From the NCBI GenBank assembly GCA_002284615.2, contig MU069445.1, positions 416,747 to 432,562 on the forward strand: a stretch of 15,816 bases of DNA. The letters run 5' to 3'. The DNA comes from Dunaliella salina. Taxonomy: Eukaryota > Chlorophyta > Chlorophyceae > Chlamydomonadales > Dunaliellaceae. Under the pieces are notes generated by a model. That model ran no database searches. It had not been told where the DNA came from and saw nothing but the letters and a program-made list of their open reading frames with translations. How positions within the stretch are numbered: the stretch's first letter is position 1; the number at the start of each line of letters is the position of its first letter. Below are positions 8,595 to 15,816 of the stretch, in pieces. The position numbers and the translations under genes are program-made.

Positions 8595-8682
8595 CATGTG
8601 TGCCCAAACTGGTAAGCCTCAAGCTTGATTTGGTTGTTTCTCTAGCATTGGAGCATGAGGCTTTCCAGTTTGGGCACCCATG
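8595..8682. repeat. 88-bp foldback with 27-bp arms
   Basis: The left arm (8595-8621, catgtgtgcccaaactgg then taagcctca) and right arm (8656-8682) are inverted repeats with 25 of 27 positions paired and a 34-base loop. The right arm ends at 8682, the base before the A-rich tract at 8683 that is the tail of copy E. It may be a tiny MITE-like element, a target hairpin next to which E inserted, or a long RNA hairpin. Confidence 0.85.
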
Positions 8683-8742
8683 AAAAGAAAGAAAAGAAAA
8701 AAGAAAAAGAAAAACTACGTAGGCAGAGAAACTCTCCCTACA

Positions 8743-10686
8743 TCAATTAAGGAAAAGGTGACACATTGGCTCAAAAAAGAGCCGTGTGTCCCCTTCACCA
8801 CAAGGTATGAAAAAGAGAATGCTAATGTGGGTCTGGAGGGTTACTAGAAGCACCTGGCTGTGGGAAGTATTCTTGTCTTCAATAGCGCGGCGGATGGTGA
8901 CAAGTTTGTGGGCATATTGAACAGAATGGGCATGAAGTTGTTGAGCAAGCTTTGTGGCATGCTGGTGGTCCAATCCTAGATGTATGAATTGCTTCAGGGT
9001 ATGCTCAGTATAAATAGTTCCACCTACACCCAGGAGAATAGGGTGAATTGTAACAGCTTTAGCATTGACAAGTTTACAAAGGTCTGCGTGCTGCTGCTTT
9101 GCCGCGTTCAACTGATGCTCTGGCCTTGTGTCCTCACAGAACTTGATTTCTATTAGGTGCACATGGTGTTCATTTGCACAAAGTTCATGGGCTTGCCTCA
9201 TGCGACTAGTTCTGGTGGTCCTCCGTGAGGAGCTGCGCAAAGCGTGATGGGAATGGGTAGGAGAAACATCGTTAGAAGTATGTTTGGCATTAAAAGGGGT
9301 GATTAAAACAGCATCTGGTCAACTGGAGTTGAGTCTTTTCCTCTCTGGAAGGTTACGAGGGAAGAAGTAAGCAGGTAAATTTCTGTTTGAGGCATGTGTA
9401 GGGAGTTGGAGGTTGTGTTGAGCAAGCTTAAAATCGCTCCCTATGTCTGTGTAGACCAGGCCTGCCCCTACAGGGCATTTGCTGAGGGCTCTTGTAATCA
9501 GTCTGCCTGCAATGTTATGGCGTTCAGTTCTCATGTTGGAGATGATATGATTTTGGCAGCCTGAGAGCATGTGTAGTGCGCTGTCCAAATGATGGCAGCC
9601 TTGGAGGGGGCAAGATGGATCAGTTGACTTTTTGAAACGCACTGCATGTTTTGGGTTGTAGATGGTGCCCGTGCGGTACTGCAGGATGGTACGCTTCATG
9701 GGTGCAGAGATGTTGGGCATATTTCTGAAGGCATTGCTGATTTTTCTATTTACTTGCAGTAATAGGTTTTGATAATAAGAGTAGTAACCTGTTTTGGCAT
9801 TGGCATATCCAAGCTTGTGTTTAGAATGCATGTGGGATTTGAGAGCATCTTGGAGATCGGGGAGATAGGTGAGCTTGTGGGTGGGTGGTGGACCCGTAGA
9901 TGTGCCTGCAGCATGTACTCTTTCTTCCTTGGCTAACCAGAAAATATTTGTAAATGGATTTCCACCAGGACCTGCACCAGGGATCTCGGTGTCTGCCACA
10001 CAGTTCTGGGCTTGCTTTGCCTGATGCTTTGCAATGGCATCTGCACATTCATTTCCAGCGGTGCCAGCATGGGACTTCACTTTGTAAATTCGAATTTTGG
10101 TATGGAAGTTTCTTACGAGCATTGAAATCATCTTAAGGACGTCTCCTTGGATATGCCTCAGATGTCTTTCAGGATAGAGAAGCTGTTTACGTATTTGATT
10201 GAAAGAGATGAGGCTGTCTGATGCAATATCTGCATTTTTGGTGATGATAGCAGCAGCATTTGCTGCTAATTCAGCTCTTGTGATGGTTTTAGTAATCCCG
10301 GCACCGTTTGGTTCTACAAAATTCTTGCTGTCAGTGGACGGGCAGTAGACGCCTGCTCCAATTTCTTGCTTACTGTTATGGACAAGGCAGCTGCCATCTG
10401 TGTATGCCCATGTCCTCCAGTCAGCAACTTTAAGAGTTAGGAGAGTACTGGATTTGGTGGGCACCAAGTCTGTACCTTGGATACCCATGTGTGAATAACT
10501 AGGCTGCTTGGAGACGTGTTGTTTGTCAAATGGGAGGCGTTCCAGTTTATTGAAACCTAGCATGTGGGCATGCATGGGATTTAGGACAGGGTGGCTGCTG
10601 ACACTCTCAAGCTTCCACTCTGTAGCTTCTTTCAAATCTCCTTTCAGGCCCTGTAGCCAGTCTTTGTTATGGTTGTTAAGATGGAC
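8743..10686 (-). pseudogene. RNase H - CCHC - restriction-like endonuclease gene, copy E
   Basis: One minus-strand frame runs from 10686 to 8743 with a single internal TGA at 9319-9321. From 10635, RNase H spans about residues 75-208 (10413-10012), with D80 (YTDGS), E122 (TRAEL), D140 (ASDS), H189 and D199 (GNECAD). The zinc knuckle is C342-x4-C347-x7-H355-x4-C360 (9612-9556). The TGA falls exactly where sister copies have the arginine of R-P-D. P-D follows at once, then E-I-K at 9150-9142 and a GVGGTIYTE stretch, completing a PD-(D/E)xK endonuclease. After LGLD and IRRAIE the frame runs on into UTR until 8743. All catalytic residues of both nucleases are otherwise present, making this the best-preserved nuclease module of the window. 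Confidence 0.8.
8760..8790 (-). repeat. Stem-loop in the 3' UTR of copy E
   Basis: On the plus strand gacaca (8760-8765) pairs with tgtgtc (8785-8790) and ggctc (8768-8772) with gagcc (8779-8783), around an aaaaaa loop; one and two unpaired bases separate the two stems. In RNA sense the loop is six U. It lies just upstream of the 44-bp terminal block, where many LINE RNAs carry the structure recognised by their reverse transcriptase; that role is inference. Confidence 0.65.
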
Positions 10687-10998
10687 TCAAGCTGCAGTGT
10701 TCCAAACAGCAAAGATACAAAGGTCCCAGGTATGCTTAGGTAGAGGCACCTCTTGGTTAGGGCAGGATTTAGGGGCGCTGTATTTAAGTTTTTTGCGAGG
10801 TATGGTTCCAAGTTCGTAACAGAGGTGGGGGTAGGCATTGGAAAATTTGGAGTAGGGGTTGGATATCATGTTCTTATTCCAAGCCGGAAGGAACATGAAT
10901 GTAGCAGTGGCCCCTGTGTTGAGAATGGCAGAGTAGATGGCATGTTGCAAAGCTTGGGTCATGATTCCCTCGTCACAAATGGGATGGCAGACTGAGAC
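10687..10998 (-). pseudogene. PCIF1-like methyltransferase domain, copy E
   Basis: The minus-strand frame through 10962 encodes SGVSVCHPICDEGIM upstream, then ALQHAIYSA, FMFLPAW, NPYSKF, AYPHLCYELGTIP, YSAPKS and FAVWNTAA, and meets a TGA at 10687-10689 where copy C has arginine. From family knowledge, PCIF1 enzymes (cap m6A methyltransferases of the Rossmann fold) have SG-x4-NPP[F/W], about 31 residues before an FLPxW strand, and later an AVHNTA strand. The spacing here is the same. The NPP motif reads HPI, so methyl transfer is doubtful. Downstream the same frame continues into RNase H. No profile search could be run. Confidence 0.6.
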
Positions 10999-12017
10999 GC
11001 CTGAGAATTTGGATGATCATTCTCATGAGAAGGCATTATGCTGGCACCAAAAAAAGTGTCTCGGGAGTCTGCACTCCAATAACTCTGGTATCGTGAGTTG
11101 TGGTCTAGTGGGGAGGCCATTTTTTCTTGGGCTACTGAAGCCCATTTTTGAAGGGCGTGATGAATGTGAGGTGGAAGGGCTCGTGAAAAAGAGTCTTTGA
11201 TCTTCTTGCTAGAGTACTTTCTTTCAAGCATGGATTTGCGGGAAAGGAGTCCTTGCAGCTCAGTAGCAAAGTTGCCTGGAGGTGGTGTTATTTTCTCGTG
11301 CATGCCAGCAAGCTTGGCTCCATAAAAAGCCCTGTAGAGGATTTGGAAGCGGTTTGGCGACATCATACCAACACATTTGCCTTGCGTATTGTATATGCAA
11401 GCCGTGTGCGCCGTGTATATTTCTGGGAGAATGAGGGGGGATAAAGTAGGAGGGGAATGGCTGTGGGATCCTGTGTCTGATGGTGCTGGATGAGGGGGTT
11501 GCTGGTCCGTGTACTTCACGANATCTACCTCGTGCAGCCAATATTCACATGAGCCTGTAGGCTTTATGTCTACTTGTGGATTAGTGGGGTTTGTATCAAA
11601 TGTGATTTTGTTGCGCAATTCTGTGTCCAATTTCTGCTGCCATATATGGCCATATATGTGTATGTATATACCATAACCAATGTATGTATATACATTGGTT
11701 TCAGTAGGTTTTTCAAAGCCCTGTATTTCAAGATTTGAGAGGGTAGAATCTGCTGTGGGTGTTGAGAGGTTAGGCTCGCTCTGTTGTGCTTCGAACTTAA
11801 GCAAGCACTCTTTAAATTTAGGCCAAGCCTCCTGTAAACCCTCTGATTCCCAGGAGGGCTTCCAAGCGACCCTCCTGAGTTCTTGTTTAGTCTGCCGCTC
11901 TCTTTCAACTTTTTGGGCATCATTTAGGTTTGCACAGGCAGGACATGCCCATGTGTCGGCTGTTGCAATTTCTTGTCTTTGCTCATCCGAGTAGCATCCA
12001 AGCTCATTCACACATGC
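10990..12017 (-). pseudogene. N-terminal part of copy E: PHD half-finger, linker, unknown region
   Basis: The minus-strand frame from 12017 (after an in-frame TAG at 12018-12020) begins ACVNELGCYSDE and reaches TWACPAC (C at 11943 and 11934), the pattern of the last third of a PHD finger. A charged linker, a TA-rich insertion (VYTYIGYGIYIHIYGHIW, about 11640-11700) and a Pro/His-rich stretch follow. Then GKCVGMMSPNRFQILYRAF, FATELQGLLSR, KKIKDSF, LPPHIH and QKWASVAQE match copy C. After YWSADSRDTFFGA (near 11040) the protein continues in another frame into the PCIF1-like domain; the original frame stops at 10959. The ATGA overlap there is incidental. The unknown region is not assigned to any family. 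Confidence 0.6.
11641..11700. repeat. TA-rich double palindrome inside copy E
   Basis: catatatggccatatatg (11641-11658) is a perfect 18-bp palindrome. aaccaatgtat (11675-11685) and atacattggtt (11690-11700) pair perfectly around a 4-base loop. The block keeps the reading frame open but encodes low-complexity tyrosine- and isoleucine-rich protein. It may be a small inserted element or an expanded TA tract. Confidence 0.8.
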
Positions 12018-12160
12018 CTAATCATTCGCGGCGTGAACCCTAGTTTTCACCACCAAAAGACTATATGACCACCATATCACCAAATTGGGTGATTTTAGTG
12101 ATTTGGAGCCCTTGCAACAAAAGAATATCAGTGCAAAAAAAAATGGAGTGAAAAGACCCA

Positions 12161-13935
12161 GTGTAGGGGTGTTCACGCCCCGTGGTGACTTTCACCGAAT
12201 GACTTGAAAATTTGACAATAGGTGCACATTTGATAAATGTTTAGGGCTGCAAAGTTGGAATTTCGAAAATCGGCCCAGGAGGGGGGTCAAAAAAGCTCCC
12301 AACCTCGTTTCAGATCAGATCATGAGGTTTCCACACATACTCTTTAATAACTGGCCACGCAACAGCCCAAATCTTGTCATTTTTATTTTGACAGATGCCT
12401 GCTATTGATAGCTATGTGTAGACATGCTATTTGTGGGGAACAACTCCCAGATAGGCAAGCTGACCTGGAAAATGTGCGTTTTTTGCTCATTTTGGTCATT
12501 TTACCCACTCAAAACATGGCATAAAAGATGTGGAGTGCTATTTCCCTGTCCCTGACTTGGGATAGGTTCTTGGCATAGTATGATAAAGCAGCACAAGCAA
12601 AATGGGGCGGAAAAAATGTTGCTCAGCGCTGATGCCTGCTAGAATCATTGCTTTTTTAATGCTTAAAATGTACGTTTGAGCCCACCCCTGACCAGCCAGG
12701 CAATTTTTTTGCACAATTCTTGCTGCTGACCTTTTCTGACATCACAAGGTATCCAAAGGTGTGCTTTTTGACCAAAACGGATGACTTTGAGAATGACCCA
12801 AATTTTTAGGTGCTAATTTGCTTAAGTACTTAAGCACTAGTGCTGACACAAAAAATGGCTTTTGGTGCATCAAGTGCCTTCAGGATGATTGTTTTGGCAT
12901 GAAACTCGGCATGGGGGCCCAGCATGGTGTTTTGAAGGGGTTGAGTGTGGGAAATTGGGGATGCGCGGGTGTGTGGGTGTATGCAGGGGGTTAGGTACTC
13001 ACTTTTGGTGCTTTTGCATGAGAGCTGCATGGCAGGAACGCTGCGCGCATGGTACGCGACAGTACAATCTCAAAAGTGGTGAACAGGGTGCGCGCCACAC
13101 CCAGAGTGCCTCACATGCCCTCACAGGTGCTCATGGGCATCATCCAAAGCAGTTCCTGCAAGGGTTGAGCTGTCGCATGGTCAGCTGTCCAGCGTTTTGC
13201 TTCTGGAAGATCAGCATGCATGGGGTGTATCAGATGCACTAAAGTGACAATCCAAGGCTACAAACATGTGCATTTTGACCTCCTCGACTCACAAATATAC
13301 TTTTTAAGTGCTGGAGTGCACAGGTGAGGTCATCACAGGTGAATGCTTGTGCGCCTGGTCCTCTTCCACCTCACAACCTTCTTCAGTGTGCAGCTGCTGC
13401 CAAATTTTACACATGATGACCTTCCATTCACCTTTAGGAAGGATTGGGACGCCGGGGGGGAGGTCCTCCTGGGCTGCACCTCGCTCCAGGGCACAGGTTC
13501 CTCCTCGACGGAAGATCTTCTGCTGCCGCTGACGCTGATGCTGCCCAAGACGCTGGCTCAAAATTTGCAGAATTATTTATCTAATAGAAAAATCCAAGCG
13601 TGCCCCAAAAACGGCGAGTTTGGAGGCCCGTCAGGAGGGCGATGACGTTTGACCTGTCAAATTTTCGTGCCTGACAGCTGGTGCACCGGGGTACATTAAA
13701 CAAGTGCTGACGGACTTTTTAATTTGTGTTTGAATAGGTCGATTCCTCAAATCGAGCTCCACATGTTTTTGGTGGAGGGGGTCCGGTCTATGTCTGGACC
13801 CACACCCCCTGTATCTCTCCAGCCACAGCACCATCCCACATTCTGTGACCAGTTTTGACCATTTTCCACCAGGAAACCACTCATGAAGTCAAAAGTGGGA
13901 TTGGAGCAACTTGGTCTGGGGTGAACACCCCTACA
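12161..13935. repeat. Distant inverted pair, possible terminal repeats
   Basis: gtgtaggggtgttcac at 12161-12176, followed by gcccc, recurs in reverse complement at 13917-13935 (ggggtgaacacccctacag) with one base difference and one gap. Outside the pair both sides carry a similar aaaatgg...tgaaa segment. Inside, no similarity is seen. It could mark the ends of a 1.8-kb non-autonomous transposon or be two copies of a short dispersed repeat. Confidence 0.45.
12819..12844. repeat. Two overlapping perfect palindromes
   Basis: tgcttaagtacttaagca (12819-12836) is an 18-bp perfect palindrome and agcactagtgct (12833-12844) a 12-bp one; they share four bases. The arrangement is like that at 1920-1952, although the sequences differ. 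Confidence 0.85.
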
Positions 13936-14315
13936 GTGTTTTTTGGCGATTTCAGCCATTTTCCCATGAAAAGCACCAAACAAGTGTTCAACGTATAGTT
14001 TATTTGCCCCATGTGAGCTTTAGCCCAGTCCATCTAAGCACACAGGGCAATGTACACAATTTTGAGCATATGCTCTGGTAGCTTATGACACTGAGTACGC
14101 TCTAGAGCTACCGTCCAAACCAGAGAAAGTGGCTGTAAGTGGGCGCACTGCAGAGGCAGAAAAGCAGCATATTTGGGGATTTGTTCAGATAGCCCCTTCT
14201 GTAGTTTTCTGGCTTTTTATGAACAGGGAAGATGCTGGCTATGCAGCGCCTGCAAAGATCGAGATAAGTAAGAGGTCACGTGTTATGCTAGCCTACCAGT
14301 TTACCGGAGACGAAT

Positions 14316-14367
14316 AGCTGAGCCTGCTGCCAATAGCAGCTGAGCCTGCTGAGCCTGCTGCCAATAG
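14316..14367. repeat. Short tandem repeat
   Basis: agctgagcctgctgccaata (14316-14335) recurs from 14338, where gagcctgct is itself duplicated before gccaatag (to 14367). A recent slippage product. Confidence 0.8.
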
Positions 14368-14434
14368 AAGCAGAGTGGTTAAGTTCCAGTTTTCATCATG
14401 CAGCCTAGCGCACTTTTCCACAAGAAATGGAAAG

Positions 14435-14545
14435 TAATGAAAAGTTTGCACAGGCCAGAGGCCGCGTGCATTAAGGGAAGGTCTCCTAACCGGCAAGCTT
14501 GCAGGGGCCTCGCCAAGGGCCCTCAAAGCCTACAGTAGACTCAGC
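14435..14545 (-). mobile_element. Copy F, 3'-UTR fragment of an A/B-type element
   Basis: On the minus strand the segment reads ...cttaatgcacgcggcctctg, then gcctgtgcaaactttt and a pyrimidine-rich stretch. This matches the 3' end of A (2060-2160) and B (5640-5731) in order, including the tctactgtagg, ggcgaggc and gttagg blocks, with about one difference in every few bases. Only the UTR is present; no coding part is seen upstream. Confidence 0.6.
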
Positions 14546-14559
14546 TAGTTTGCCACAAG

Positions 14560-14622
14560 TGCTTACAAGTGTTTACAATGGGATATAAGCCTTCAGCCAG
14601 AAAAGTGTGGCTGCTCGGCTCT
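14560..14622. repeat. Dispersed repeat with CTTCAGYCAG core, copy 4
   Basis: gtttacaatgggatataagc followed by cttcagccag and tgtggctgctcggc matches 1513-1580 and, in part, 380-423 and 502-545. It lies 15 bp from copy F and may belong to the same decayed element. Confidence 0.5.
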
Positions 14623-14916
14623 TTGTTGACAGGGAAAAACTATGCAAATAAAAAATTCAAAACACCTGGGAAGCAAGCCTGCACTGTCAAGACATAAATG
14701 AACAAAATGAACATGATACAAGGTGTCTGAGGAGTGACATCACCTGCTCAACAGACACAAACAATGTAGTGTTGAAAGGCAGAATCACTGGAGGTTCTGG
14801 ACCTCAGGAAACCTCAGGAAAATACAAGAGCATCCTCGGTGTGAAGCCGATACAGCAAGAGCAGCTAAGAATCAGCAAGGCCGAAAGAACAGCGTTGCCA
14901 TCATCAGGACACAGAG

Positions 14917-14979
14917 TCATAGTCACAGATCCAATGGGCTAGTGTCCATCATAGTCACAGAGCCAATGGGCTAGTGTCC
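14917..14979. repeat. 31-bp tandem repeat, two copies, period 32
   Basis: tcatagtcacaga[t/g]ccaa followed by tgggctagtgtcc occurs at 14917-14947 and 14949-14979 with one difference. No gene is attached. Confidence 0.9.
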
Positions 14980-15037
14980 TTGGGGCACATGCACTTGGGA
15001 AAGCACGGACACTTGCTAAGGCACTTGGAGACCCAGA

Positions 15038-15610
15038 ATGCATTTTTCCTTGGGTACAAATATTCTTGAATCTTTGAAGCCAGCGGCTTGCATCCTCTCA
15101 TTTTTTCTTTCTCACAAAAGGAACGTAGTGGACCGTGTAAAGGTCAGGTTTGTGGACATGCAAGGCTGGCTGGTAGTTGTGGGTGTGCCTGAAGGGGCAG
15201 GTATGCATGGGTGTCTGCTCATATTGGGCATTGCAATGCATAGGGGCTCCTTCAGTGCGCTGTCAGAGCTCCATGAATGTATTGAACGCAGGACGCAGGA
15301 CGCATGCTGGCACTGCCAGAGGGAGCCAAACTCCTTGAGAAGGACTGCCACTGGCTTTGACCCATTGCGGCTGCATCATGTGCTCCCTGGAAGTGATAGT
15401 CCTGCTGGGCAAAGAAACCGGACGGCGTGCCAGCTCATGGAGGTATCCCTGATTACCCCACGCTTCCTATTTTTTGGCCTTCTGGCATTTATGATCAGTG
15501 TATTTTCAATTGACACCGGGCCTCCGCGGAGATCGAGTGGCTCTTGTCCAGGAATTCCTATTGTTCTATCTATCAGAACTAGATTAAACAAGATATATCT
15601 GATCACTTAA
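15038..15610 (+). CDS. Unrecognised ORF, 190 codons, doubtful
   Basis: The frame opens at an ATG and closes with TAA at 15608-15610. I recognise no family. Residues about 14-25 (PAACILSFFLSH) and 144-158 (FLFFGLLAFMISVF) are hydrophobic, and the second is long enough for a membrane segment. The middle is Cys/His/Arg-rich without a spaced metal motif, and a small gacgcag repeat (15290-15303) codes for part of it. No promoter, splice site or homologous copy supports it, and a minus-strand frame overlaps it. It could be an exon, a host gene remnant or chance. Confidence 0.15.
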   Translation: MHFSLGTNILESLKPAACILSFFLSHKRNVVDRVKVRFVDMQGWLVVVGVPEGAGMHGCLLILGIAMHRGSFSALSELHECIERRTQDACWHCQREPNSLRRTATGFDPLRLHHVLPGSDSPAGQRNRTACQLMEVSLITPRFLFFGLLAFMISVFSIDTGPPRRSSGSCPGIPIVLSIRTRLNKIYLIT

Positions 15611-15816
15611 AACTTATTAGCTGGGAGTTACTCCACTACAGGAAGTCCAGGCGTGGCACGCGTTTCCCCCCGGACCTCCCACGTGGGACAGGCCTTCCGC
15701 TCAGTCATTTTATCATCATCGGACCTGCATGGTGAGTTGAGCTGTGTCACAGCATCCGCTTGGATGTGCGCCACTCACGCCTTCAAATGGGTGAAAGGGT
15801 GTCCGCACGCGCGCAC
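15611..15816. other. Short terminal stretch with a G-box palindrome
   Basis: tcccacgtggga (15677-15688) is a perfect 12-bp palindrome containing CACGTG, the core bound by bHLH and bZIP factors in plants and algae. No gene start is identified near it, so a regulatory role is speculative. Nothing else is seen to the window end. Confidence 0.3.

Larger units (their letters stand above)
8683..12018 (-). mobile_element. Retroelement copy E, longest copy, 5'-truncated
   Basis: It reads on the minus strand from about 12018 to 8683: half a PHD-like finger, linker, unknown conserved region, PCIF1-like domain, RNase H, CCHC, endonuclease, 3' UTR with a stem-loop, the 44-bp terminal block (8752-8709) and a T/C-rich tail (about 8715-8683). 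The coding part is broken by two in-frame TGA codons (10687-10689, 9319-9321) and a frame shift near 11000. Base 11522 is undetermined (n). No reverse transcriptase or apurinic endonuclease is present, so at least the 5' half is missing. No target-site duplication was recognised. Confidence 0.75.
12019..14434. other. Gene-free stretch of about 2.4 kb
   Basis: Open frames here (for example 12889-13242 plus, 13343-13645 plus, 13561-13304 minus) are short, mutually overlapping and without recognisable motifs. Structure seen: the palindromes at 12819-12844, an inverted pair at 12161-12181 and 13917-13935, and a tandem repeat at 14316-14367. It may be intergenic, an intron or a decayed DNA element. 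Confidence 0.5.

Noticed and set aside
9319..9321. TGA as a reassigned arginine codon
   Set aside because: Although two or more TGA codons sit at arginine positions, TAA and TAG also interrupt sister copies, frames are shifted and other residues are lost, so decay is the simpler explanation.
10959..10962. ATGA overlap between two minus-strand frames, as in translational coupling
   Set aside because: Comparison with copy C shows the two frames belong to one protein split by a frame shift near 11000; the overlap is incidental.
12889..13983. Several open frames of 66-117 codons
   Set aside because: Mutually overlapping, low-complexity, no start context, no motif and no second copy.
14129..14317. 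62-codon plus-strand open frame
   Set aside because: Short, unrecognised, and it runs into the tandem repeat at 14316.

Overview
The window looks like repeat-rich nuclear DNA from a eukaryote, probably a protist or alga; the taxon cannot be fixed from the sequence. There are no operons, no ribosome-binding-site-led genes, and no rRNA, tRNA or CRISPR. I see no intact host gene. One undetermined base (11522) shows it comes from a draft assembly.

The recognisable content, about 2.0-12.0 kb plus a scrap near 14.5 kb, is a graveyard of related, broken copies of one retroelement-like superfamily, labelled here A to F. A (2037-4231, minus) and B (4232-5755, plus) lie head to head as a large imperfect inverted repeat. 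A 67-bp tail-only scrap (5756-5822, plus) follows. C (5826-8012, minus) and D (8018-8233, plus) also meet head to head. E (8683-12018, minus) is the longest copy. F (14435-14545, minus) is a 3'-end scrap.

Merging the copies gives the domain order of the 3' part of the coding region: half a PHD-like finger; a disordered linker; a conserved region of unknown function; a domain resembling the PCIF1 family of adenosine N6-methyltransferases; a type I RNase H with its D-E-D-D residues; a CCHC zinc knuckle; a PD-(D/E)xK restriction-like endonuclease (RPD...ExK); and a 3' UTR that ends in a T/C-rich tract rather than poly(A). No reverse transcriptase is visible. RNase H, CCHC knuckle and restriction-like endonuclease suggest the 3' half of a non-LTR (LINE-like) element whose 5' half was lost by truncation. 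The fused PCIF1-like domain, with a changed catalytic motif in both copies that retain it, is the most unusual feature.

Region by region: 1-2036 has no supportable gene but carries diverged tandem repeats and perfect hairpins; 2037-8233 holds copies A-D; 8234-8682 holds a short tandem repeat and an 88-bp foldback; 8683-12018 is copy E; 12019-14434 is gene-free, with paired palindromes and a distant inverted-repeat pair; 14435-14979 holds copy F and short repeats; 15038-15610 is an unrecognised ORF of doubtful reality; the remainder is featureless apart from a G-box palindrome.
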